Assembly: GCA_900546495.1 (NCBI GenBank) | Contig: URDN01000002.1 | Span: 72,372-136,371, forward strand | Direction of reading: 5' to 3' | DNA length: 64,000 nucleotides | Source of the DNA: an uncultured Lachnospiraceae bacterium | Lineage (GTDB): Bacteria; Bacillota; Clostridia; Lachnospirales; Lachnospiraceae | Shown here: positions 14,725-23,292 of the stretch, piece after piece | Numbering within the stretch: the stretch's first letter is position 1 | Layout: every line of letters begins with the position of its first letter | Program-made: the position numbers and the translations under genes | Notes under the pieces: generated by a model | Told to the model about the DNA's origin: nothing | What the model saw: only the letters and a program-made list of their open reading frames with translations | Database searches by the model: none

Positions 14725-15656
14725 TACAGATTCCCTCCCCGTCTTCTTTTTGCGATTGCTGCACGTTTTGTTTTTGCAAACGCTGCTTTCTGTTTCAGAT
14801 ACGGCAGAGAAATCGCTACTGCTACGATAATGGATGATACCAGTTTCAGACATTCTGCCGGCACATTGAATCGAAGTGCGATTGCCACGATAAAACGATA
14901 CAGACAGCTTCCAAGGATGACTCCAAAGATTCTTTTTGCCACATGTCCTTTTCCAACCAGTGTCTCTCCGATGATCAGACTCGCCAGAGCAATGGTCACC
15001 TGACCAGTTCCGATATTGATATCACAGGATTTCTGATACTGAGCCAGCAGTCCACCGGAAAGTCCGGTCATAGCGTTTGCCACACACAGTCCAACGGTAA
15101 TGGTAAACACCGGACTGATAGAGGAAGCTCTCACCATAAAAGCATTATCACCGGTTGCCCGAATAGAAAGTCCCAGTCTCGTTCCCAAAAACCAGATCAG
15201 AATCACTGCCACAATCAGGATGACGATCAAAATAGCAATGATTTCATACCAGTTTCCACCGATTTTGTCCTTTGCCAGCGTAAAAATTGTATCATTGGCA
15301 AACAGATTGATGGTAGAAGAAAATCCCATAACCGCGATATTAATGGTATACAAACCGGTATTTACGATAATTCCGGCCAAAATGGACTCAACGCCCAGTC
15401 TGGTCTGAAGAAATGCCGTTACAAATCCCGAGATCACACCGGCACCTGTCGCTGCCAGAAGTCCCAGAAACGGGTGTCCCTGCAGGGTTACCATGGCACA
15501 CACGGCGCATCCCAGGGTAAAACATCCATCGGTGGAAAGATCCGCAATATTTAAAATTGAAAATGATACAAACAGCGCCAGCGCTACCAGCGCATAGATA
15601 CATCCAAGTTCAATTGCACTCTGTGCAAGTGATACTGTAAAAATTGAAGATAACAT
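14724..15656 (-). CDS. trpY: TrpY-type ABC transporter permease
   Basis: 310-residue integral membrane protein of the BPD_transp_2 (LivH-like) family with about eight or nine hydrophobic segments. These start with SAIELGCIYALVALALFVSF, and the cytoplasmic loop ATGDNAFMVRASSI that docks the ATPase follows later. The C terminus is strongly basic (KRAAIAKRRRGG). It lies 21 bases downstream of the substrate-binding protein and overlaps the ATPase gene by one base. In Streptococcus the T-box-regulated homologous set is annotated as a tryptophan importer. Confidence 0.88.
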   Translation of the reverse strand: MLSSIFTVSLAQSAIELGCIYALVALALFVSFSILNIADLSTDGCFTLGCAVCAMVTLQGHPFLGLLAATGAGVISGFVTAFLQTRLGVESILAGIIVNTGLYTINIAVMGFSSTINLFANDTIFTLAKDKIGGNWYEIIAILIVILIVAVILIWFLGTRLGLSIRATGDNAFMVRASSISPVFTITVGLCVANAMTGLSGGLLAQYQKSCDINIGTGQVTIALASLIIGETLVGKGHVAKRIFGVILGSCLYRFIVAIALRFNVPAECLKLVSSIIVAVAISLPYLKQKAAFAKTKRAAIAKRRRGGNL

Positions 15657-15677
15657 AATAAGTTTTTGCTCCTAATC

Positions 15678-16745
15678 TTATTCAAATTCCTGAGCAGTTG
15701 TAGTCTCTTTTACCTGCTCACACATAGTAGCAAACATGCTGTAATCCAGACCGATTTTTTCTGCTGTGTCTGTATTGATGGTTGCGATACCATTATTCAT
15801 AGTCTGTACCGGAGTCGTTGCCGGATCAGCACCGTTTACCAGAATATCTACTACCATATCAGCTGTTGCTTTTCCAAGTTCTTCGTAATTTACACCGTAT
15901 CCGCAGAATGCACCGTTTAATGCGAAGGAATCAGCACCACAATACTGTGCGACTTTTGCATCCTGGAATTTTTCAAAAATTGCAAGTTCTGCTGTCATAA
16001 CGGTATTATCAGTTGGGGTAAATACTGCTTCACAGCCTGCTGCGATCAGAGCATCTGCTGCAAGAGATACCTCATCGTTGGTTGTTCCTGTTTTTTCCAC
16101 ATATTCAATTCCTTTTGCATCCAGATATTCTTTTGCATCTGCGATCGGCTGTGTAGAGGAATCCTGTCCTTTATCATATAACAGACCTACTTTTTTGATA
16201 TCCGGCTGCGCTGCCAGCATCAGATCCATAATTGCATCTGTATCCAGCATATCGGATGTACCCGTGATATTGCTTCCCGGTTTATCCATGCTCTCTACAA
16301 GACCTGTAATAACAGGATCAGATACTGCGGAAAATACGACCGGTGTCTGTGTTTCTTCTGTTGCTGCCTGCATTACCATTGCTACCGGTGTTGCTACCGG
16401 AACAATTGCATCTACGTTATCGTTGATCAGGTCGCTTGCAATCTGGTTCATAACTGTCGCATCTGCCTGACCATTATATGTGTGGTTTGCATAATCAAAT
16501 GTTACACCAAGTTCTTTCCCTTTTGCATCCAGTTCTTCTTTTACGGCTTTTACGATCTGGTTTAAAGAGGCATCGTCAACATACTGAACAATTCCTACCT
16601 GATAAACTTTGCCATCTGCTGTTTCTTCTGTTGCAGAAGTGGTATTCCCTGCATCCTTCTGATCGTTTGACTGACCACCGCAGCCTGCCAGAACTGTTAC
16701 TGCCATTGCACACCCAAGTGCCATTGCCAAAAATCTCTTTTTCAT
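15678..16745 (-). CDS. trpX: TrpX-type substrate-binding lipoprotein
   Basis: 355 residues. Signal peptide with lipobox VLAGC (Cys22 becomes the lipid anchor), followed by a TTSATEET linker and a two-lobe PF04392-type periplasmic-binding fold (VGIVQYVDDASLNQIVKAV, AVSDPVITGLVESMDKPGSNITG, VGLLYDKGQDSS). The frame begins at 16775, but ATG 16745 has GAGGAGAG and starts a perfect signal peptide. Preceded by a T-box leader whose specifier codon is UGG, so expression should rise when tRNA-Trp is uncharged. The substrate is therefore probably tryptophan or a precursor such as an indole compound. Confidence 0.9.
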   Translation of the reverse strand: MKKRFLAMALGCAMAVTVLAGCGGQSNDQKDAGNTTSATEETADGKVYQVGIVQYVDDASLNQIVKAVKEELDAKGKELGVTFDYANHTYNGQADATVMNQIASDLINDNVDAIVPVATPVAMVMQAATEETQTPVVFSAVSDPVITGLVESMDKPGSNITGTSDMLDTDAIMDLMLAAQPDIKKVGLLYDKGQDSSTQPIADAKEYLDAKGIEYVEKTGTTNDEVSLAADALIAAGCEAVFTPTDNTVMTAELAIFEKFQDAKVAQYCGADSFALNGAFCGYGVNYEELGKATADMVVDILVNGADPATTPVQTMNNGIATINTDTAEKIGLDYSMFATMCEQVKETTTAQEFE

Positions 16746-16780
16746 GTTTTTACTCTCCTCTTTTTCATGTTTCATGGTTT

Positions 16781-17084
16781 AAAAAAACCGTCTCAGGATA
16801 AACTTATCCTGAGACGGTAATAAACTGAATTATTATCGCGGTACCACTCAAATTGGCGTGACGCCCACTCTGATTATGTACGTATTCATACATACCGACT
16901 GGATAACGGGTTCGGCTCCCGGCATACCCTACTCTCAAATCCATTTCAGGCAGCCCTCAAAAGTCCATTCAGCTTTCTCCTCATACTGCACTCACACCAG
17001 CGGCAGCTCTCTGAAAATCGGTTCGACATTACTGTCTCCAGCCTACTACTCTTTTTCAACGGTTTCAACTTGCTTTCTTATATG
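16781..17084 (-). ncRNA. T-box riboswitch with UGG (Trp) specifier
   Basis: On the minus strand the leader begins near 17084, carries the distal stem I sequence AGAGAGCTGCCG..GGTGTGAG..TGCAG, and has a specifier loop CTGAA-TGG-AC with the codon at 16967-16965. The T-box sequence TGGTACCGCG is at 16846-16837. A strong terminator CCGTCTCAGGATAA / TTATCCTGAGACGG with T7 spans 16817-16781. All parts are in canonical order. It occupies most of the 399-base gap 16746-17144. Confidence 0.93.
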
Positions 17085-17090
17085 TGCTTT

Positions 17091-17119
17091 AGTCTATTAC
17101 ATTCTTGAAGTTTTGTCAA
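17091..17119 (-). promoter_or_regulatory. promoter of the T-box/trpXYZ operon
   Basis: Minus strand TTGACA (17119-17114), 17 bases, TAGACT (17096-17091), directly before the T-box leader. Confidence 0.7.
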
Positions 17120-17144
17120 TCAGTTTTCTGATTTTTCTCACATT

Positions 17145-18089
17145 TTACGAGAAGTATACAAGACTGTCTTCCGGTTCTTCTGCTTTTACTACTTCTTTTG
17201 CATACAGAACAGGACCTTTACCACGATATTCCTTAGCAAACTCATTGTGGATCTGTGCGGTCACATATGCCCATGATTTGTGTGGAATCTCCATCGCTTT
17301 ATCATACTTGCATTTCAGACCGATAAACTGAATATCCTCTACACAACAGGTCATGGCAAAACGTCCCGGTACCATGATCGGTTTCTTGCCAAATTTATCC
17401 GGTCGGTAGATCAGCCCCAGAAAACGGACAGTCTTGCCTTCGTATTTCTGCGGATTATCCTGTACATCCAGGTAGAAAATACCGTAATCTGCATCGGTGA
17501 TCTCAATCACATCCTGATCCAGATCATATGGAAGTTCGTCTGCATCACTCTCATCAATGGTTCCATCCGCACGCTCATATACGATCTGCGCACGACGGTT
17601 TACTGCTTTGATGGTTCTGCGGAATTTTGCCTTCGGAGTATCTTCGGTACAACGGTTAAAAATAACCACATCTGTATTAAATACCTGCTCCATCATCATG
17701 GCACGCATATTTGTCAAAAACAGTTCAAATGTAGAAGCATCAATCGTTGCCAGAGACTGCACAATCTCCCATCCTTTCGGGAGTTTCATTTCCAGAATCT
17801 TGGCAGCTTCCCATGTACCGTTATACTCGATAAATACTTGATCCGGCTTGATGGTCTCATCACAGTCTTTCAGATATTCTTCGGTAAATTCTTCTTCGGA
17901 CTCTACTGCCACAACCGTAATTTTGTCTTTTTCCAGTGCTTCTTCATCGTATTCTTCATCGCCATCTTCACAGGCAATGATCAGACTGCGGGAGCCGATT
18001 CCAAAATCATTCTCCTGAAGGGTCTGAGTGATCAGGGACGTCTTTCCACTGTCCATAAAACCGGTAAATAAATATACTGGTATATCCAT
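17145..18089 (-). CDS. COG0523-like GTPase fused to a TIGR03943/YcgQ-like domain
   Basis: 314 residues. The N-terminal CobW-type P-loop LFTGFMDSGKTSLI is at residues 8-21, but the GCxCC metal motif of this family is missing. The C-terminal third (about 215-314), with DVQDNPQKYEGKTVRFLGLIY and the conserved RFAMTCCVEDIQFIGL, resembles the DUF1980/YcgQ domain of TIGR03943 proteins linked to zinc homeostasis. The ATG at 18089 is chosen because the fold starts there (MDIPVYLFTG); the frame extends to 18140. The Shine-Dalgarno is weak (GAGAGAAA). It follows the His-rich COG0523 GTPase, so a metal-trafficking pair is likely. No partner permease (YcgR/DUF318) is in the window. Confidence 0.8.
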   Translation of the reverse strand: MDIPVYLFTGFMDSGKTSLITQTLQENDFGIGSRSLIIACEDGDEEYDEEALEKDKITVVAVESEEEFTEEYLKDCDETIKPDQVFIEYNGTWEAAKILEMKLPKGWEIVQSLATIDASTFELFLTNMRAMMMEQVFNTDVVIFNRCTEDTPKAKFRRTIKAVNRRAQIVYERADGTIDESDADELPYDLDQDVIEITDADYGIFYLDVQDNPQKYEGKTVRFLGLIYRPDKFGKKPIMVPGRFAMTCCVEDIQFIGLKCKYDKAMEIPHKSWAYVTAQIHNEFAKEYRGKGPVLYAKEVVKAEEPEDSLVYFS

Positions 18090-18197
18090 AATTATTCGTT
18101 TCTCTCTTTTCTGTAATTTTTGCTTTCTGCGTGGTTTCAAAAGAAAACTTTTTCCGATATAGCAATGCTGACCGCACTTCCATATCGGAATCCGTTT

Positions 18198-19292
18198 TTA
18201 GTTCAGTTCAAATAATTCTTCTAACTTATGCTCGTCGATGTCTGTACCAATGACACAGAGACGTCCGGTATAATCCGGTTCACCGTCACGCAACTCGTAC
18301 TCGCCCGGAACCATGTCGAAATAGATCCATGTGCCGTCTTCTGCCGGAACCATTCCTTTTGCACGTAAAATTGTGCCGTAGTCTTCGGTATCGCAGAATG
18401 TTTTCAGGATAGACTCAATCTTCTCTTTTGTATATTTATGAGGAGTCTCTTTGCCCCAGCTGATAAATACTTCATCTGCATCATGGTCATGATGGTGATG
18501 ATCGTGGTCGTGGCATCCGCAGGTGCATCCTTCGCCGTGTTCGTGATCATGGTCATGGTGGTGTTCATGCTCGTGCTCGTGGTCATGATCGTGATGATGC
18601 TCATGCTCGTGATCGTGGTCATGGTCGTGATGATGCTCATGCTCGTGATCATGATGATGTTCTTCGTACTCTTTCATCATTTCCTGCATCAGAGAATCCT
18701 GCTGCTCAATTACTTTCAGGATCTGCTCTCCTGAAATAGAATCCCACGGAGTTGTAATGATGGCAGCCTTCGGATTTAATTTCTGAATCTCTTTTACGCA
18801 AAGTTCCAGTTTTTCCTCTTTCATATTCTGAGTTCTGCTTAAAACAACGGTTGTTGCATTTTCAATCTGGTTGTTGAAAAATTCACCAAATGCTTTCATC
18901 TGTTTGGTTGCTTTCATTGCGTTTGCAACTGTTACCAATGCATTTAATTTTACATCATGATCTTTCTCCATGTCTTTTACAGAAGACATAACATCAGAAA
19001 GTTTGCCAACTCCAGACGGCTCGATGAGAATACGATCCGGATGATAAGTCTCGATCACTTCATTTAAGCTGCGGTTGAAATCGCCAACCAGTGAACAGCA
19101 GATACAGCCGGAATTCAGCTCTTTGATCTCGATACCGGAATCTTTTAAAAATCCGCCGTCGATACCAACTTCGCCGTATTCATTCTCAACCAGAACTACT
19201 TTCTCACCTGAGAAAACTTCTTCCAGCATTTTTTTAATAAAAGTTGTTTTTCCGGCTCCAAGGAATCCGGAAATAATGTCTATTTTTGTCAT
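18198..19292 (-). CDS. COG0523 (CobW/ZNG1-like) metal-chaperone GTPase with long His tract
   Basis: 364 residues. Walker A GFLGAGKTT (9-17), the metal-binding GCICC (62-66) and EPSGVGK (91-97) define the COG0523 G3E GTPases, which insert or traffic zinc, cobalt or nickel. An exceptional stretch at 212-270 is built of alternating His, Asp and Glu with an inserted CTCGC, a probable metal buffer. The base-recognition motif is SRTQ rather than NKxD. The C-terminal CobW_C domain follows (SWGKETPHKYTKEKIE onward). AAGGATG precedes the ATG. The nucleotide sequence of the tract is a GTG/CAT-rich tandem repeat, so its length may vary between strains. Confidence 0.9.
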   Translation of the reverse strand: MTKIDIISGFLGAGKTTFIKKMLEEVFSGEKVVLVENEYGEVGIDGGFLKDSGIEIKELNSGCICCSLVGDFNRSLNEVIETYHPDRILIEPSGVGKLSDVMSSVKDMEKDHDVKLNALVTVANAMKATKQMKAFGEFFNNQIENATTVVLSRTQNMKEEKLELCVKEIQKLNPKAAIITTPWDSISGEQILKVIEQQDSLMQEMMKEYEEHHHDHEHEHHHDHDHDHEHEHHHDHDHEHEHEHHHDHDHEHGEGCTCGCHDHDHHHHDHDADEVFISWGKETPHKYTKEKIESILKTFCDTEDYGTILRAKGMVPAEDGTWIYFDMVPGEYELRDGEPDYTGRLCVIGTDIDEHKLEELFELN

Positions 19293-19355
19293 TTTATATC
19301 ATCCTTTCTTAACTTTTGAATTTCCACCCTTTGACAAATTATTTTAAGTCTGAAA

Positions 19356-20267
19356 TCAGGAATTGTCAAGGTGTGTCACATACCCCTTCAATCCCATAAA
19401 TGCAGGGTGATAGGACTCTTTTGCCCGGCGCAGACCTTCCACGCCACTGTCATCCTCACGGTTGACGTACGGATAACCTTCTGCTGCGTGTTCCGCAAAC
19501 TGTTGATTGATCATTGGGTAAGCACCCGGCACATCTGCAAACGCCTTCTCGATATGCACCACATACATATCTTTATTTAATTCTTCTCCAATGGCAAACG
19601 CCACCACATCCCCTTCCGGTTCCAGCCGCAACAAGCCACCTGTCAGATGAAGTTCTTTTACCAGACGCAGCGCATTAAAGGTCACGCACAGCTCGTCCAG
19701 TTTTTCCTCATCCTGCTCACAGTCGTTGATTCTGCGCCATTCCAGCCCCATCTGAAAACAGTCTTCCACATTTTCATCCGTAATTGGCTCATATACCCAG
19801 TTCGGATACAGGCTTTTAAATTTATTTACATGGTTCTTTTTACCGTGATATTTCTTTCCGGATAATGCTACCAGTTTTTCCCGCTCATACACATAATCCG
19901 CCAGATCACGCTCATACTCCACCTGATATTTTCCCGGAAACCATTCTTCCAACTGCTCCACATCCTTTGGTGTTGTCAGATGCAGCGCAAACGGCTTTCC
20001 ATCTTCCGCAAAATATTCTTCCAGCGTCAGAATCGCCTGTTTTACTTTTTCCGGATCGCCAAGAGGCATGGATACACTGGTAAAATCCGTCAGATCCGCA
20101 AAAATCAGACAGTCATTGACCAGTGCATAACCCGTTTTATATTTTCTGCCCCAGAGATAGATGTTTGCAAAACACATGTCACATCCTTTGTCCTGTTTTG
20201 CATCCAGATAAGCATCCATCCACTCCTTATCGGACAGTTGTACCTTTTTCACTTTCAGTCTGCTCAT
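19356..20267 (-). CDS. DUF2156 domain protein (GNAT-like, LPG-synthetase C-terminal type)
   Basis: 303 residues resembling DUF2156/PF09924, the acyltransferase fold also present at the C terminus of lysyl-phosphatidylglycerol synthases. Features are CFANIYLWGRKYK near the N terminus, KKYHGKKNHVNKF near the middle, the YVVHIEKAFADVPGAYPMINQQFAEH segment and the end VNREDDSGVEGLRRAKESYHP. It is a soluble, stand-alone protein lacking the LPG-synthase membrane part. The substrate is unknown. ATG 20267 is preferred; an ATG at 20279 is possible but lies too close to the AAGGAA sequence. Confidence 0.85.
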   Translation of the reverse strand: MSRLKVKKVQLSDKEWMDAYLDAKQDKGCDMCFANIYLWGRKYKTGYALVNDCLIFADLTDFTSVSMPLGDPEKVKQAILTLEEYFAEDGKPFALHLTTPKDVEQLEEWFPGKYQVEYERDLADYVYEREKLVALSGKKYHGKKNHVNKFKSLYPNWVYEPITDENVEDCFQMGLEWRRINDCEQDEEKLDELCVTFNALRLVKELHLTGGLLRLEPEGDVVAFAIGEELNKDMYVVHIEKAFADVPGAYPMINQQFAEHAAEGYPYVNREDDSGVEGLRRAKESYHPAFMGLKGYVTHLDNS

Positions 20268-20413
20268 ATATAATAACATTTCCTTTCCAGACTTACACAA
20301 AATATGATGCTTCCATCTGATTTCACTTATAAAACCATTAGAATATTTTTTCTGATTCCATTCACAAAATCACATAACTACACATTTTTCCATCATTCGA
20401 TATCTTCATATGT

Positions 20414-22150
20414 TTATGCCAGATTTGCCATCTCGCATAACTTCTGATAAATGCCGCCCTTTGCAACCAGTTCTTCATGGGTACCACTCTCCTCGATGCC
20501 ATTTTCCGTCAGCACCAGAATACGTTCTGCATTTCGGATAGTTGACAGGCGGTGTGCAATTACGAAAGTAGTACGTCCTTTTGCAAGAATCTCCAGAGAT
20601 TCCTGAACGACTTTCTCACTTTCATTATCCAATGCGGAAGTTGCCTCGTCAAAAATCAGAATCGGCGGATTTTTCAAAAATACACGGGCAATGGACAAAC
20701 GCTGTTTCTGTCCACCGGACAACTTAACACCACGCTGTCCGATATCCGTATCATATCCATCCGGAAAACTCATGATAAATTCATGAGCATTGGCTTCTTT
20801 TGCCGCTTTGATAACATCTTCCCTGCTGGCCTCCGGCTTACCGTAACGGATGTTTTCCAGAATCGTTCCCGCAAACAGATATACATCCTGCTGCACGATT
20901 CCGATATGGTTGCGCAGATCCGACAGTTTGATCTTGCGGATATCCTGACCATCCACCCGGATCGTACCATCTGTCACATCGTAAAAACGTGGAATCAGGC
21001 TGCACAGTGTACTTTTTCCTGCACCGGAACTTCCCACCAGCGCCACATACTCTCCTGCCGGGACTTCCAGATTTACATGGTTCAGCACCATCTGATCACT
21101 GTCAGCATAATGGAAAGACACATTTTCAAAACCAATCTCGCCTTTCACTTCCTGCATTGGCTGCGCATCCGGCGCGTCTTTGATATCAGGAACTACAGAG
21201 ATCATCTCCATAAAACGCTCAAATCCGGAATAACCATTCTGGAACTGTTCCGTAAAGTCAATCAGCGTTTTGATCGGCTCTGTAAATACATTAATATACA
21301 GTAAAAATGTGATCAGATCCGTGATATTTCCTTTTCCACGGGCGATCATCATTCCACCAGACAGTATAACTACAACGGTAATTGCTGTTGTAAAAGCGGT
21401 CAGACCGGCATTGTAGCCGCCCATGTATCGATAACTGTTTTTCTTTGCATCCAAAAATCCGTCATTACCCTTTTTGAACTTCTTATTTTCAATTTCCTCG
21501 TTGGCAAAAGATTTTACCACGCGGATACCGGACAGATTATCCTCGATCTGACTGTTAATATCTGCAATTTTCACACGGTTCATACGAAAGGCGCACTTCA
21601 TTTTTTTATTAAACACATAAGCGTATACCAGCATGAACGGCACCAAGGCAAATGCTGCCACTGTCAGCCGCGGACTGATATTTATCATAATAACGAAAGC
21701 ACCGATGATACGAATCAGTGAAATCACAATATTTTCCGGTCCGTGATGCAGCAGCTCCGTAATATCAAACAAATCCGACGTGATTCTAGACATTAACTGG
21801 CCGACTTTCTGATCATCGTAGAAACGGAAAGACAATTTCTGATAATGCGAAAAAATCTCCGCACGCATGTCGTACTCGATTTTTGCACCCATGACATGTC
21901 CGTAATTCGCTATAAAATAATTGCAGTAACATTGTACGGCAATCAGCACCAGCATGATAATGCCAAGACGCAGAATGGTGTGCAACGCCTGACTGCTTTC
22001 CCAGTGAACCACCTCAGATGTGATATAACGCACCACCAGCGGAATTACTAACGATACCGCAGCAGCGCCAAATGCGAAAATCATATCTGCAATAAAAATT
22101 CCCATATATGGTTTGTAATATGAAAACAACTTCTTTAAATTTTTCCTCAT
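20414..22150 (-). CDS. ABC-type exporter (MsbA/LmrA-like half-transporter)
   Basis: 578 residues, six-helix transmembrane domain (about 1-310) fused to an ATPase domain. Walker A GSSGAGKST near residue 370, LSGGQKQRLSIARVFLKNPPILIFDEATSALD (signature and Walker B) and the H-loop IAHRLS are intact, so it should be active as a homodimer. Homologues export lipids, peptides or drugs; nothing here defines the substrate. It is transcribed alone from a good promoter, with AAGGGGAAA as Shine-Dalgarno. Confidence 0.93.
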   Translation of the reverse strand: MRKNLKKLFSYYKPYMGIFIADMIFAFGAAAVSLVIPLVVRYITSEVVHWESSQALHTILRLGIIMLVLIAVQCYCNYFIANYGHVMGAKIEYDMRAEIFSHYQKLSFRFYDDQKVGQLMSRITSDLFDITELLHHGPENIVISLIRIIGAFVIMINISPRLTVAAFALVPFMLVYAYVFNKKMKCAFRMNRVKIADINSQIEDNLSGIRVVKSFANEEIENKKFKKGNDGFLDAKKNSYRYMGGYNAGLTAFTTAITVVVILSGGMMIARGKGNITDLITFLLYINVFTEPIKTLIDFTEQFQNGYSGFERFMEMISVVPDIKDAPDAQPMQEVKGEIGFENVSFHYADSDQMVLNHVNLEVPAGEYVALVGSSGAGKSTLCSLIPRFYDVTDGTIRVDGQDIRKIKLSDLRNHIGIVQQDVYLFAGTILENIRYGKPEASREDVIKAAKEANAHEFIMSFPDGYDTDIGQRGVKLSGGQKQRLSIARVFLKNPPILIFDEATSALDNESEKVVQESLEILAKGRTTFVIAHRLSTIRNAERILVLTENGIEESGTHEELVAKGGIYQKLCEMANLA

Positions 22151-22194
22151 GTTCTGTTTCCCCTTTACTATTTACGATGAGTGAACTGTAGTCT

Positions 22195-22224
22195 AATATA
22201 CTACATCCATCTAAAAAAAGTCAA
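22195..22224 (-). promoter_or_regulatory. promoter of the ABC exporter gene
   Basis: Minus strand TTGACT (22224-22219), 18 bases, TATATT (22200-22195). The remainder of the 334-base divergent gap 22151-22484 should contain the LUD gene promoter, but no clear pair stands out. Confidence 0.55.
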
Positions 22225-22484
22225 ATCAACGGTGTTCACTGTCTCCAACATTCCTATTACACTGTATCTGTCTGACCGCAAAATCAGTCTATCCCCCCAT
22301 CGCTCACATTGCCCGCCTTTTTTGCAAGAAGTTTGTCTATTCTAACAGTTCTCACATCTCTTGACTTTCTCTTCTGATTGGTTCACTATATTTTTATACA
22401 TATTGTAATACTGTAAGGATTCCGCAGTGGTCTTCTTTTTTTGCACTGCCGATTATCGCAGTATTTCAGCGAGGAGGTTATTTT

Positions 22485-23123
22485 ATGACACCAAAACAGA
22501 AATATTATAAAGTTACCGCAGAAACGATTCTGAAAAATATTACACGCCGCGGTTACGAAGGTTGCTACTGTGAAACAAGCGAAGAAGCAGTAAAGAAAGC
22601 TCTTTCCTATGTAACACCGGGTTCCAGTGTATCTTTTGGTGGTTCCATGACCATGAACGAATGTGGTCTGATGGATGCACTGCAAAAAAGAGATGATATC
22701 ACTTTACTGGATCGTTCCAAAGCCTGTTCTCCGGAGGAAATCAAAGAAATTTATCACAAGGCTCTGTCCTGTGACTACTATTTCATGAGCACAAATGCGA
22801 TTACCTTAGATGGTCAGTTAGTCAATACAGACGGTACAGGAAACCGTGTAGCCGCTTTGATCTATGGACCAGAAAACGTAATCATCATCGCCGGCATGAA
22901 TAAAGTTGCTGCCACACTGGAAGAAGCCGAATCCAGAGTAAAAAATATCGCTTCCCCGCCAAATGCCATCCGTCTGGATCGCAATACACCATGCGCCCTG
23001 ACCGGAAGCTGTCATGACTGTTTTTCAGAAGGATGTATCTGCAGCCATACTGTTATCACAAGAAGAAGCGCTATCAAAGGCCGTATTAAACTGATTCTGG
23101 TTGGAGAAGAACTGGGATATTAA
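22485..23123 (+). CDS. LUD domain protein (LutC/YkgG family)
   Basis: 212 residues of the LUD (lactate utilisation) family, with VSFGGSMTMNECGL (residues 48-61), the STNAITLDGQLVNTDGTGNRVAALIYGPENVIIIAG core (101-136) and a Cys-rich segment CALTGSCHDCFSEGCICSH (166-184) that could hold a metal or Fe-S centre. Stand-alone LUD proteins of this type are common in anaerobic Firmicutes, and their function is not established. It is not accompanied by lutA or lutB, so a lactate oxidase role is unlikely. GAGGAGGT precedes the ATG. Confidence 0.88.
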   Translation: MTPKQKYYKVTAETILKNITRRGYEGCYCETSEEAVKKALSYVTPGSSVSFGGSMTMNECGLMDALQKRDDITLLDRSKACSPEEIKEIYHKALSCDYYFMSTNAITLDGQLVNTDGTGNRVAALIYGPENVIIIAGMNKVAATLEEAESRVKNIASPPNAIRLDRNTPCALTGSCHDCFSEGCICSHTVITRRSAIKGRIKLILVGEELGY

Positions 23124-23149
23124 ATTCAGTATAATTTCCTATAGCAAAT

Positions 23150-23208
23150 AAAAACCCATCCATATCCTTTACCACCTATACATGATAAAGATATGAATGG
23201 GTTTTTTA
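23150..23208 (+). terminator. bidirectional terminator between the LUD gene and argS
   Basis: AAAACCCAT.CATATC / GATATG.ATGGGTTTTTT, with A tract before and T tract after, placed between the two converging genes. Confidence 0.8.
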
Positions 23209-23292
23209 CATTATATCGTGATTTCACCACTCAATAATTTCGCCGTTCGTCAATCATACCAGTATGTTGACTCTCTTGTGCTCATTAGTATC

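Noticed and set aside
16858..17331. 157-residue plus-strand frame
   Set aside because: Covers the T-box leader and the antisense of the neighbouring GTPase gene; no family resemblance.
18470..18680. Possible CRISPR-like array
   Set aside because: The repetition is codon-level within a gene (His/Asp/Glu), with no repeat-spacer structure.
18438..18734. Val/Met-rich 98-residue plus-strand frame that looks like a membrane protein
   Set aside because: It is the complement of the His-rich codon repeat; hydrophobicity is a by-product of reading CAT/GAT repeats backwards.
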